Source of the DNA: an uncultured Roseobacter sp.
Lineage (GTDB): Bacteria; Pseudomonadota; Alphaproteobacteria; Rhodobacterales; Rhodobacteraceae
Length of the DNA: 64,000 nucleotides
Assembly: GCF_947495275.1 (NCBI RefSeq)
Contig: NZ_CANLYL010000002.1
Span: 310,001 to 374,000, forward strand
Reading direction: 5' to 3'
Part shown: positions 43,211 through 51,764 of the stretch, piece by piece
Layout: every line of letters starts with the position of its first letter
Numbering within the stretch: the first letter of the stretch is position 1
Program-made: the position numbers and the translations under genes
The notes under the pieces: generated by a model
Told to the model about the DNA's origin: nothing
Databases searched by the model: none
What the model saw: the letters and a program-made list of their open reading frames with translations, nothing else

Positions 43211-43807
43211 ATGAGAAAATCGACCATCGCCACGCTGACCGCTTGCTCGGCACTTGCCGTCGTTGCCTTGAGCCAAATCAGCACGACCGCAGTTGCGCAA
43301 CAGACCGAAGACTGGAAACCGACCTGGACGGAGGGGGGTGAGCTTGTCCTGCCCGAAGGGTATCGGGAATGGGTCTATCTTGGTTCCCCCCTGACGCCAA
43401 ATGCCCTGAATGGGGGCGCGGCAGGTTTCCCGGAATATCACAATGTCTATGTGCATCCGGAAGCTTACAAGATTTACAAGGAGACCAAAGTCTTTCCCGA
43501 AGGCACAATCTTGTTGAAAGAACTTCAGCTGACGCTGGAAGCGGAGGAAGAAGACGGGTCTCGTTCCGAGGTGTCAGGACGCGGGTACTTCCCGGGTGCG
43601 TTTAACGGCATCGACATTGCTGTAAAAGATTCCTCCAGGTTCTCGGACAGCCAGAACTGGGGGTATTTTAACTTTGGTCACCATGCGCCGCCCTATGCAG
43701 AAACAGCAGCGGCTGCACCGATAGAGGCCTGTGCGTCATGCCATATCGACAACGCCGATGAAGATATGGTTTTCACGCGTTTCTATGCGATCCTGGGGGC
43801 AGACTGA
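43211..43807 (+). CDS. Cytochrome P460-family c-type haem protein
   Basis: The 198-residue protein has a signal peptide (cut near AVAQ, residue 29), a P460-like beta domain (REWVYLGSPLTPNALNGG near residue 52, FPEYHNVYVHPEAY near 75, FPEGTILLKELQLT near 95) and a C-terminal haem c motif CASCH (residues 174-178). True P460 cytochromes oxidise hydroxylamine or nitric oxide through a lysine-haem cross-link. I cannot tell if this protein does so; many homologues in heterotrophs are uncharacterised. ATG 43211 follows AAGTGAAGCA. Confidence 0.87.
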   Translation: MRKSTIATLTACSALAVVALSQISTTAVAQQTEDWKPTWTEGGELVLPEGYREWVYLGSPLTPNALNGGAAGFPEYHNVYVHPEAYKIYKETKVFPEGTILLKELQLTLEAEEEDGSRSEVSGRGYFPGAFNGIDIAVKDSSRFSDSQNWGYFNFGHHAPPYAETAAAAPIEACASCHIDNADEDMVFTRFYAILGAD

Positions 43808-43907
43808 CCGGCTCTTGAGCTTGACGGGAGGTAGCTGACCTCGTCCTGCCGTCAGAAGTCGGGTCAATGCCGTTTCCCCATGCAGACCTGACACCATGAG
43901 CCCGGGC

Positions 43908-43946
43908 GATGCGCCGCCGACATAATTATCGCGTTGGCGGCGCATC
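43908..43946. terminator. 11-bp-stem inverted repeat between convergent genes
   Basis: GATGCGCCGCC (43908-43918) and GGCGGCGCATC (43936-43946) form a perfect 11-bp stem with a 17-base loop between the P460 gene and the convergent GlxA-type gene. It is suited to act as a bidirectional terminator, though no long T-run flanks it. Confidence 0.55.
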
Positions 43947-43960
43947 TGACACCAGCCGTT

Positions 43961-44974
43961 TCACGAATGTTCTGACCATCCCCGACGAAAAGCGGACGGA
44001 GATTTTCCGAACCGCTTTTTGAAACGTACCGCAAGTTGGGTTGTGCTGCCAAAGCCCGTTGCTGCCGCAATCTGCGCAACGGTCATATCCGTTTCATTCA
44101 GCAATGCATGTGCCCGCGCGACCCGTAATTCGATGTAAAACTGGACTGGCGAGATTTCGACGTGTTTCTGGAAAAGGCGCTCCAACTGGCGGCGTGAAAT
44201 ATTCGCCAGATCGGCGATCTCGGTAATTTCCAGTGGTTCTTCGATGTGATCATGCATGACCTGCATGGCGTTGATCAGCTTCTGATTACGGCTGCCCAGA
44301 GCAACGGAGTATGCAGATTTTTGCAGCGCCTTTCTGTTGTTCGATCGGAAATGAATGCACATGTCCGAGATGATGATGGCGAGATCCTTGCCGAAATCGG
44401 ATTCGATCATGTCGAGCATCATGTCTGTCGCAGCGTTGCCACCTCCGCAGGTCATCAAGTCCTTGTCGATCTCATAAAGATTTGTCGAAGGTTCCAACCC
44501 ATCAAAATATTCGGAAAAAGCAGGCTGGTTCTCCCAATGCAAAGTGAACTTCCTGCCGCGCAGGGCGCCTATCTTGGCAAGCGCGAAAGCCCCCGTACAA
44601 ATGCCTCCCAAATGGCAGCCAAAAGCGCGTTGCCGGTTGAGCCAGGCCAGAACTTTTGGGCTGGTGCTCTCCGCTGGCTCAATGCCGGAGCAGACAAATA
44701 GTCGTGCCGCGCGGGGAATGTTCTCGAGGTCCAGATCTGCGCTGATCTCCACACCGTTTGAGCATTGGACTTTTTGCCCGTCTTCACTGACGAGATACCA
44801 TCTGTAAAGTTCCTTATTGGTGACCTGATTGGCAACCCTCAGAGGTTCAACTGCCGCGCTGAAGGCGAGCATCGTCAGTTTCGGCAAGAGCAGGAAGTAG
44901 ATGTCTCTGGTCTTGCCATCAAAATTGATCTGGAAACTTGCAGCACCCTTGGGGATAAAATTCTTCTCTTTCAT
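43961..44974 (-). CDS. GlxA-family AraC transcriptional regulator with DJ-1/PfpI domain
   Basis: The 337-residue protein joins an N-terminal DJ-1/PfpI-like domain (residues about 22-190; IYFLLLPKLTMLAFSAAVEP, GICTGAFALAKIGAL with the nucleophile-elbow Cys) to a C-terminal AraC DNA-binding domain (EITEIADLANISRRQLERLFQK and VAQIAAATGFGSTTQLAVRF). GbdR and CdhR, regulators of betaine and carnitine use, share this architecture. It lies 75 bp downstream of an nhaC gene on the same strand, but its targets are unknown. Confidence 0.9.
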   Translation of the reverse strand: MKEKNFIPKGAASFQINFDGKTRDIYFLLLPKLTMLAFSAAVEPLRVANQVTNKELYRWYLVSEDGQKVQCSNGVEISADLDLENIPRAARLFVCSGIEPAESTSPKVLAWLNRQRAFGCHLGGICTGAFALAKIGALRGRKFTLHWENQPAFSEYFDGLEPSTNLYEIDKDLMTCGGGNAATDMMLDMIESDFGKDLAIIISDMCIHFRSNNRKALQKSAYSVALGSRNQKLINAMQVMHDHIEEPLEITEIADLANISRRQLERLFQKHVEISPVQFYIELRVARAHALLNETDMTVAQIAAATGFGSTTQLAVRFKKRFGKSPSAFRRGWSEHS

Positions 44975-45049
44975 ATTCGCGCTCCCCGGACGGCCGGATT
45001 GGAAAGGGTAGAAGTACCAAAACCCGCAGGGCTTTGGTACTCCGATTGT

Positions 45050-46522
45050 TCAGGCGCTCAGGTGCGCGACGGGTTCCCCGCTTTCTTCCCAGGCGCGAAC
45101 CTCCTCGTCGCTGGCTTTGGGCGAGAAGAGACCGGTCATGGCATAGAATATCCCGATGACCGGCGATAACCAGCAGGCAAATGCCAGCGGGATGTAGAGC
45201 AGGTTTTCGAAGTTCCCATCCGCGATGCCAAGCCCGAGTGCGGTAATCACGAAAGCGCCGCCTGCGTTCCAGGGAATGAGGGGCGACACAAGCGTCCCGC
45301 CTTCTTCAATGGCGCGCGAGAGGTTGAGGGGGGAATATCCCATGCCGCGATAAACTGGCGCGAACATCCGCCCCGGCAAGGCAATTGACAGATAGGGATC
45401 GCCAGCGACGGTATTTGTCGCAACCGATGTGAGGATCGCCGAGGTTTGGATGCCGGCAAATGTTTTCACCTTCGAGATGATCACAGAGATGATTGATTGC
45501 AGGCAGCCTGTGCGTTCCAAGGCACCGCCAAAACCCAATGCCAGCAGCACCAGCGAGATCGTCCACATCATGGACTGGATGCCTCCCCGGTTCAGCAGCG
45601 GGTCGATTTCAGCGACGCCTGTGTCAATGGAGTAACCGCTGTTTGCGAAGGTGAAGGTCTCGTGCAGGCCGGCGCCCTGAAACAAAATGGCCATGATCCC
45701 CCCGACGACGGCGCCAGCAAAGAGTGACGGGATCGGAGGTTGTTTCATGATCGCCAAAATAATCACCAATACGGCGGGAAGCAGCATCAGCGGCGAAATC
45801 CAGAAAGCGTTTTCAAGGGCCGTGGTAATGACCGCGATGCGTTCAAACGAGACCTGGGATGTGTCGATCAGGGTGAATCCGACAATGAAATAGATGACCA
45901 GAGCGATCAGCATGGAGGGCACAGTGGTGGGCAACATATTTCGGATATGATCGAAGAGATTCGTGCCTGTGACCGCAGGGGCCAGGTTTGTCGTGTCGGA
46001 CAGGGGCGAAATCTTGTCGCCAAAAAAGGCTCCCGACACAACCGCGCCCGCGGTCCAATACATCGGGATACCAAAGCCAGCGCCGATCCCCATCAAGGCC
46101 AGGCCCACTGTACCAGTTGTTCCCCATGATGTGCCTAGAGACACTGAAACAATCGCACATAGCAGCATTCCGGCAGCCAGGAACATTTCCGGTGAGAGAA
46201 TTTTCAACCCGTAGTAAATAAGCGTGGGCACAGTGCCACTGGCGATCCAGACACCGATGATCATCCCGACCGTGATCAGGATGGAAACCGATGGCAATGA
46301 GATGTTTATGACGTGGAAAACACCCTCTTCGATGTTTGGCCATTTGTGCCCGAGTTTCAGACCGACAAGACCGGTGATCGCGATCCCGAACGCCAGCGGA
46401 ATATGGGGCGTGAAATCCCCGAAGTAAAAGAGCTGTAGCCCAAGGACAAACAGCGTCAGGATGATGGGCAGAAGCGCCATTCCCAGGCTGGGTTGTTTTA
46501 TCATTTCGTCATTCGCAGACAT
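45050..46522 (-). CDS. nhaC: NhaC-family sodium/proton antiporter
   Basis: This 490-residue protein has about eleven hydrophobic helices and NhaC segments GTSWGTTGTVGLALMGIG near residue 130, SGAFFGDKISPLSDTTNLAP near 163 and NTVAGDPYLSIALPGRM near 370. It exchanges cytoplasmic sodium for protons, useful in marine salinity, though some relatives exchange organic acids (for example malate/lactate). Directly downstream is a GlxA-type regulator, so an osmolyte-linked role is possible. Confidence 0.88.
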   Translation of the reverse strand: MSANDEMIKQPSLGMALLPIILTLFVLGLQLFYFGDFTPHIPLAFGIAITGLVGLKLGHKWPNIEEGVFHVINISLPSVSILITVGMIIGVWIASGTVPTLIYYGLKILSPEMFLAAGMLLCAIVSVSLGTSWGTTGTVGLALMGIGAGFGIPMYWTAGAVVSGAFFGDKISPLSDTTNLAPAVTGTNLFDHIRNMLPTTVPSMLIALVIYFIVGFTLIDTSQVSFERIAVITTALENAFWISPLMLLPAVLVIILAIMKQPPIPSLFAGAVVGGIMAILFQGAGLHETFTFANSGYSIDTGVAEIDPLLNRGGIQSMMWTISLVLLALGFGGALERTGCLQSIISVIISKVKTFAGIQTSAILTSVATNTVAGDPYLSIALPGRMFAPVYRGMGYSPLNLSRAIEEGGTLVSPLIPWNAGGAFVITALGLGIADGNFENLLYIPLAFACWLSPVIGIFYAMTGLFSPKASDEEVRAWEESGEPVAHLSA

Positions 46523-46673
46523 GCGGATCGCCTCCCTAAAATTGGTTCCTTACGATTTCTGGATTGGCGACAATCAATAGAATTCAGGAGGCGATCCCCC
46601 ATGTCGGTGCGCACTCTTTTCAAGAGTTTGCGACAAATAGAGGATTTGAGCGTTATTATGGGCGCTGTCGTGA

Positions 46674-47663
46674 TCAGAGTGCCCTGTCAGGAGAAGTTTC
46701 CCGTTCCCGCGGCATAAGGCTTTCAATGGTCTCCATGACTTCTGGTGGCAAGGCACCGAAGTTCAATGCTTCAGCAATGCCTTCTATTTGCTCGGCGGTC
46801 CGCGCGCCTGGGATCGGGATGTTGCAGGCGCCCTTGGCCCAAAGCCATCCAATGGCGCCTTGAACGAGGCTGCGGCCATCGACGGTCAGAAGGTCGCGTA
46901 TGGCGTCAAGCTGGTCGAGGAAATGCGGATTGGCGCGCGCGCCCTTAAAGTAGGCTGTAACCATGCTGTCTCCGGCCCGAATATCGCCATCCCGGACAGT
47001 CGCGCCCGAGGTATAGGACCCGCCGAGCAACCCCATCGCGAGAGGAGACCGGATCAGGGCTGCCAGCGCGTTTTGCTCCACGACCCGTTGAATGCGCGGG
47101 GCATCGACCAGAACGTTCATCGCATGTTCAACAGCGGCAAAGCCCGGTCGAGACGCTACTGCCGCGGCATTTTCTGAGAAATCAGTGCTCCAGCCATAGG
47201 CGCGGATTTTTCCGGCGCTTTGCGCTTTTTCCATTTCATTGAAAATCGCTTCGGCTTGGGGAACCGGAAGCCCGTTGTCATGTAGCAGGACTAGATCTAT
47301 GCAATCGCGCGCCAAGCGGCCAAGGCATTGGTCAATTGCGGGGCCGACCCGATCGGGGTGGGTGTCGCCAAAGGTCAGCTCCTTTGTATCCTCATTAATT
47401 GCAATGCCGATCTTGGTGACGACGATTGCATCGGGATGCCTTTTCAAACCGCGGGCCAGCAGTTTTTCGGAGTGGCCGGCACCGTAAGCGGCTGCCGTGT
47501 CAAACAGTCTTATGCCCCGGTCAAGTGCCGCATGGATTGCACGGATAGAGTCGCCGTCATCAGCATTGGTGTATCCCAATGATTGACCGTCGGAATACAT
47601 CGCACCGCCAATTGGCCAGCATCCCATGCCCAGAGGGGCGATCTTCTGATCAAGAAATTTCAT
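46674..47663 (-). CDS. Aldo/keto reductase
   Basis: The 329-residue protein has the AKR barrel motifs: catalytic Asp/Tyr in RLFDTAAAYGAGHSEKLLARGL near residue 50, Lys in IVVTKIGI near 78, His in VLLHDNG near 123, and a cofactor loop IPIPGARTAEQIEGI near 290. It likely reduces aldehydes with NADPH. ATG 47663 fits the family start; in-frame codons upstream do not. It is divergent from a LysR regulator 83 bp away, its probable controller. Confidence 0.9.
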   Translation of the reverse strand: MKFLDQKIAPLGMGCWPIGGAMYSDGQSLGYTNADDGDSIRAIHAALDRGIRLFDTAAAYGAGHSEKLLARGLKRHPDAIVVTKIGIAINEDTKELTFGDTHPDRVGPAIDQCLGRLARDCIDLVLLHDNGLPVPQAEAIFNEMEKAQSAGKIRAYGWSTDFSENAAAVASRPGFAAVEHAMNVLVDAPRIQRVVEQNALAALIRSPLAMGLLGGSYTSGATVRDGDIRAGDSMVTAYFKGARANPHFLDQLDAIRDLLTVDGRSLVQGAIGWLWAKGACNIPIPGARTAEQIEGIAEALNFGALPPEVMETIESLMPRERETSPDRAL

Positions 47664-47739
47664 GTCATTGCTCCTGCTTTGAGATGCCCCCAATTCAAGC
47701 AGGTCACGCATTCCAACGAAATGAAATCTATTGTAATGA

Positions 47740-47759
47740 TCATTTCATGAATGAAATGA
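47740..47759. promoter_or_regulatory. Inverted repeat at the lysR start
   Basis: TCATTTCAT (47740-47748) and ATGAAATGA (47751-47759) are perfect 9-bp arms separated by GA, covering the lysR start codon. A third ATGAAAT lies at 47721-47727 toward the divergent aldo/keto reductase gene. The cluster looks like a LysR-type binding region. Confidence 0.5.
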
Positions 47760-48571
47760 ACTTCGACTGGGATGATATTCGCCTTTTCCTGGCGGTTGCG
47801 CGTGGGGGCGGGCTTGCACCGGCTGCGGTTAAGACAGGAAAAAGTGCGCCGACGCTTGGCCGACGGATGTTGGCGCTTGAACGCCGCTTGGGGTGTGAAC
47901 TGTTCCGGCGGCTGCCAAGGGGATATGAGCTTACCGAAGATGGAGAGCGGTTGCTGGCCAAAGCCGTCGAGTTGGAATGGAAAGTGGCGCCGATCATTGC
48001 TCTCAACGCAGCAGAGGTTAAGCCCGCCGTCAAAATCTCCGCCGGGGTTTGGGTTACCCATTTGCTCTGTAGCAAGCTCGCGGCCATCACCGGGACGAAC
48101 TCTGTGCGGTTAAGGTTCATTGCCGACGATGAGATTGCTGATATCGGGCGCCGTGAAGCGCTGATCGGGGTTCGAAACCGCCGCCCTGAAGGACCCGGAC
48201 TGGCTGGGCGCAGGGTCGCGCGGGTCAGATTTGCGACCTACGCGCGTGATGAAACGATCGATGCATGGGCGCGCGTTGTCGGATCGACGCCATCGGCGAA
48301 ATGGGTCGGTGAAGCGTCCAGAAAGGCAGGCGTCATCGAAGTCACAAGTCCCCGAAACGCGCTTGATTTGGCGTTGGCGGGATCCGCAAGGATCGTCTTG
48401 CCGACATTTGTAGGCGATGGCTGTGCCACCCTGCAGCAAGTGTCGCCGCATATTGATGAATTGGAACATGATCAGTGGTTGGTGACACACCACGAAGACC
48501 GATTTCTACCCGAGGTCCGGGCACTTATCGACCGGATTTATGAAATCCTGAAAGCCAGTTCACAGGTTTGA
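47747..48571 (+). CDS. LysR-family transcriptional regulator
   Basis: The 274-residue protein begins with the LysR winged helix (DIRLFLAVARGGGLAPAAV, with SAPTLGRRMLALERRLG as recognition region, residues 6-45) and continues as a short effector domain. At 274 residues it is somewhat shorter than the usual 300. ATG 47747 or the in-frame ATG 47756 may be used. It is divergent from the aldo/keto reductase gene. The start overlaps a 20-bp inverted repeat, consistent with autorepression. Confidence 0.9.
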   Translation: MNEMNFDWDDIRLFLAVARGGGLAPAAVKTGKSAPTLGRRMLALERRLGCELFRRLPRGYELTEDGERLLAKAVELEWKVAPIIALNAAEVKPAVKISAGVWVTHLLCSKLAAITGTNSVRLRFIADDEIADIGRREALIGVRNRRPEGPGLAGRRVARVRFATYARDETIDAWARVVGSTPSAKWVGEASRKAGVIEVTSPRNALDLALAGSARIVLPTFVGDGCATLQQVSPHIDELEHDQWLVTHHEDRFLPEVRALIDRIYEILKASSQV

Positions 48572-48723
48572 AAGATCGTTTTCAGGCGGCTCTGAGGTGC
48601 TGACTTAGCCTTGGAAATGATCACCTGTCACGTCACGGCCTCCGGCCTCGAAGGCTTATTTAGGCGACAGGACACACTTCATGTGTTTGACTTTTGGGAT
48701 ACTGGAATTGAAGCTCTCGCGTC

Positions 48724-49086
48724 TTAGTCAGATTCCGGCGTTTGCAGCGTGGACCAGGTATCATCGCGCGGCGGAGCAGGCGGCGTTTCGCAGGCGCGGC
48801 GGTGAATGTTCACCTTGGCAATGAAATTGGCGGAAATAGGCGCCGTGACAAAGAGAAACGCCATGATCAGCAGTTCATGAAATGATCCGTCGCCAATCAC
48901 AAGTGAATGCAACATTGACGCCAGCAGCAGCATGCCGATGCCAACCGTGCCCACTTTTGTCGGGGCATGCAGGCGGGTCATCGGGTCGTTGAACTTCAAC
49001 AGGCCTATGGCGCCAACAAGGACAAATCCCGAGCCGATCAACAGCGAAAGTGCTGCGGCATATGTGCCGATTATTTGAGCCGTCAT
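48724..49086 (-). CDS. mnhG: Mrp antiporter subunit G
   Basis: This 120-residue protein has three hydrophobic helices and the MnhG/PhaG pattern GLLKFNDPMTRLHAPTKVGTVGIG near residue 30. It is the last subunit of the Mrp-type multi-subunit cation/proton antiporter and overlaps mnhF by 4 bp. The C-terminus is a polar tail. Confidence 0.93.
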   Translation of the reverse strand: MTAQIIGTYAAALSLLIGSGFVLVGAIGLLKFNDPMTRLHAPTKVGTVGIGMLLLASMLHSLVIGDGSFHELLIMAFLFVTAPISANFIAKVNIHRRACETPPAPPRDDTWSTLQTPESD

Positions 49087-49370
49087 TCGATGATGTCTCC
49101 TCGCAGAATGAAGCGCGCAAGCGCAACGGTGGAGACAAACCCCAGCATTGCGATCAGTAACGATACTTCGAAATATATCTGGATGCCTTGCTGTATGCCC
49201 AGAACAACAACCAGCCCCAATGCATTGATGACCATCGTATCAAGGGCGAGAACGCGGTCCCCCGAACTGGGGCCAAGCACAAGCCGTATCATGGAGAGTA
49301 TCTGGCCGAGCGCCAGCGTGACAAAGGCGATCGTCAAGGCGAAATCCAGCAGTCCCGATGCAAAGGTCAT
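49083..49370 (-). CDS. mnhF: Mrp antiporter subunit F
   Basis: The 95-residue protein has three helices and the MnhF segment LVLGPSSGDRVLALDTMVINALG near residue 30. It overlaps both neighbouring genes by 4 bp, as in other compact mrp operons. MrpF is a small membrane subunit needed for the complete complex. Confidence 0.93.
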   Translation of the reverse strand: MTFASGLLDFALTIAFVTLALGQILSMIRLVLGPSSGDRVLALDTMVINALGLVVVLGIQQGIQIYFEVSLLIAMLGFVSTVALARFILRGDIIE

Positions 49371-49867
49371 GAGAATATCTCCAGCAAGCGGCCTTCATAC
49401 CGGGTCTTGATGTCATTCAGAACCGCGTCGGGATCATCTGTGTGCAGCACATGCACCAGCAGGCTGTGACCTTCGTCGGACAGATCGGCAGAAACTGTTC
49501 CCGGCGTCAGCGTGATGGTTCCGGCGAGTACCGTAATGGCCTCCGGTTCGCGCAGTTTGAGAGGCACGACAATCCACGCGGGTTTCAGTTTCGAATTGGG
49601 CACCGTCAGGACGATCCAGGCGACCTGAACATTCGCGACCAGAATATCCCACATGACGATGAGGCTGTAGCTGATCATCTTGTCCAGACGGAACCCACGC
49701 GGTGTGTCAGGCCACCAGACCGACGTTATCCAGGGAATGATGATCCCGAGAATGATCCCGAAAACAACCATTCCTGCTGAAACCTCGTTTTGCAGCAACG
49801 TCCAGACGACCGCAAGAATGAGCGTCAGAATGGGGTGGGGCAGCAGCCATCGGTATGCACGTGCCAT
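49367..49867 (-). CDS. mnhE: Mrp antiporter subunit E
   Basis: The 166-residue protein starts with two hydrophobic helices and carries the MnhE pattern VANVQVAWIVL near residue 79, followed by AITVLAGTITLTPGTVSADLSDEG. It ends with VHVLHTDDPDAV. It lies 1 bp from mnhD and overlaps mnhF. Confidence 0.93.
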   Translation of the reverse strand: MARAYRWLLPHPILTLILAVVWTLLQNEVSAGMVVFGIILGIIIPWITSVWWPDTPRGFRLDKMISYSLIVMWDILVANVQVAWIVLTVPNSKLKPAWIVVPLKLREPEAITVLAGTITLTPGTVSADLSDEGHSLLVHVLHTDDPDAVLNDIKTRYEGRLLEIFS

Positions 49868-49868
49868 A

Positions 49869-51410
49869 TCAGTGGTCCTCCTTGGGCTTGCTGAGTTTGC
49901 CGGGGGTGTCGATCACAGTGGAGATATACGCATCCGGTGCAAAGAGCTGTGCCGCAATGCGCGTGGTGTATCCATGCACTTGACCGGCGAAGACGGTATG
50001 GGCGGTGAGGAGTGAAAAGAGTCCGCCGACGGCAACATAAGACAAGACGGTGGGTCGCGTCACGTCGCCGGGGTCTTCACCGGGGTCCATGCTATGTGCT
50101 TTCCAGAACAGGATGCTGCCAGCGCGGGCAAATCCGAGAATACTGATCAGGCTGGAGCCCAGCACAATGACCCAGATCCAGACTACCAGATCCGTCCCAT
50201 AGGCCGAGTCCAGAACCAGCAGTTTGCCCAGAAAGCCGGACAGGGGCGGCAGACCGGCCATTGCAATCGCACCAACGAAGAACAGACCAGCGGTCAGGGC
50301 GCTGCCCATGACGGGGGGGTGCGGAACAAGGTTCAGATTTGCGCGACCGGTGCGCACGAGGTCAGAAATCAGAAAAAGGGCAGCGCCTGCCAGTGTTGAA
50401 TGCACGATGTAGTAAAGCGCCGCGGCGATACCGGCGGGTGAAAACAGCGAGATTGTCACCATCACCATGCCCATGGAACCAATGATGGAGAAGGCGACCA
50501 ACCGGTCCAGCTTTTTGGCCGCCAGAACGCCCAGCATGCCGATGGCCAGCGAAACCAGTGCGGCGGGTAACAGCCACAGATCGTGCAGGCCGGATGTCAC
50601 CTCCAGGTCAGGCGGGAAGATCATGGTGTAGACGCGAATAATCGCATAAGCGCCGACCTTGGTCATGATGGCGAAGAGGGCTGCAACCGGTGCCGGTGCT
50701 TCGGCGTAGCTTGAGGGGAGCCAGAAATGCAGCGGCGCGAGCGCCGCCTTGATCGCAAAGACCAGCAATAAAAGAACTGCAGCGACCCGAATACCAACAG
50801 TTTCCTCCGGCCCGATCAGGGTCACACGTTGTGCAAGATCAGCCATGTTAAGCGTGCCGGTTTCGGCATAGATTGATCCCAGCGCGAACAGGAAGAGTGT
50901 TGAGCCGACAAGGTTGAAGAGCACGTATTGCACGCCCGCGCGCAACCGCGCGTTGCCACCCGCATGGATCATCAGCCCGTAAGAGGCGATCAACAGCACT
51001 TCGAAGAACACGAAAAGGTTGAAAAGGTCGCCGGTCAGGAAGGCGCCCAGAATGCCCATGAGTTGGAATTGGAACAGGGCGTGGAAATGTCGGCCACGGT
51101 TATCCCAGCCCGACCCAATGGCATAAAGCAGCACAAAAAGGGCTAGTACGGTTGTCAGCAGTACCATAAGCGTGGAGAGCCGGTCGCCCACAAGTACAAT
51201 GCCAAATGGCGCGGCCCAATCGCTCAGTTGATAGAGCAGAACGGAGCCATCGGAGACCTGCCACGCAAGCCCCGCTGCTATGGAGATCAGCGCGACGACG
51301 CCCGCGACCGAGAATACACGTTGTATGCCAATATGATAGCGGGCGGCCAATACGATGAAGGGTGCCAGCAATGCAGGCAAGACGACAGGGGCGATAATCC
51401 AGTGCGTCAT
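49869..51410 (-). CDS. mnhD: Mrp antiporter subunit D
   Basis: This 513-residue protein is a NuoN/NuoM-like proton channel subunit with about fourteen helices. It has the MrpD segments FEVLLIASYGLMIHAGG near residue 138, LLLLVFAIKAALAPLHFWLP near 215 with the conserved Lys, and the AIMTKVGAYAIIRV helix near 248. It forms one of the ion pathways of the antiporter. It overlaps mnhC by 4 bp. Confidence 0.94.
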   Translation of the reverse strand: MTHWIIAPVVLPALLAPFIVLAARYHIGIQRVFSVAGVVALISIAAGLAWQVSDGSVLLYQLSDWAAPFGIVLVGDRLSTLMVLLTTVLALFVLLYAIGSGWDNRGRHFHALFQFQLMGILGAFLTGDLFNLFVFFEVLLIASYGLMIHAGGNARLRAGVQYVLFNLVGSTLFLFALGSIYAETGTLNMADLAQRVTLIGPEETVGIRVAAVLLLLVFAIKAALAPLHFWLPSSYAEAPAPVAALFAIMTKVGAYAIIRVYTMIFPPDLEVTSGLHDLWLLPAALVSLAIGMLGVLAAKKLDRLVAFSIIGSMGMVMVTISLFSPAGIAAALYYIVHSTLAGAALFLISDLVRTGRANLNLVPHPPVMGSALTAGLFFVGAIAMAGLPPLSGFLGKLLVLDSAYGTDLVVWIWVIVLGSSLISILGFARAGSILFWKAHSMDPGEDPGDVTRPTVLSYVAVGGLFSLLTAHTVFAGQVHGYTTRIAAQLFAPDAYISTVIDTPGKLSKPKEDH

Positions 51411-51763
51411 GTTTGCCCCTCGGATTTTGGTGTCGACGTATCTGGTTGGTCATCCACGTGATCGTCATTCGATCCCAGAAAGGCGCCGAGCCCGATCATG
51501 ACCACCACGGCCGTCATGCCAAAGGAAATCACGATGGCCGTCAGTACCAGCGCCTGCGGCAGCGGGTCGGTATAGGCTGTCACATCGTCGCGCAAGATGG
51601 GCGGTGCACCGATGGTCAGCCGACCTGACGCAAAAAGAAAGACATTCACGGCATAGGTCAGCAACGACATGCCAAGGATAACCGGGAAAGTTCTGAGGCG
51701 CAGCACGAGATACAGACCGGCGGCCGTCATGATCCCGATGGCGGAGGCGACAAGCAATTCCAT
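51407..51763 (-). CDS. mnhC: Mrp antiporter subunit C
   Basis: The 118-residue NuoK-like protein has three helices with the family segment GMSLLTYAVNVFLFASGR near residue 31 and DPLPQALVLTAIVISFGMTA near 66. ATG 51763 directly follows the mnhA stop; an open frame extends 31 codons upstream but lies inside mnhA. The C-terminus is acidic. Confidence 0.93.
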   Translation of the reverse strand: MELLVASAIGIMTAAGLYLVLRLRTFPVILGMSLLTYAVNVFLFASGRLTIGAPPILRDDVTAYTDPLPQALVLTAIVISFGMTAVVVMIGLGAFLGSNDDHVDDQPDTSTPKSEGQT

Positions 51764-51764
51764 T

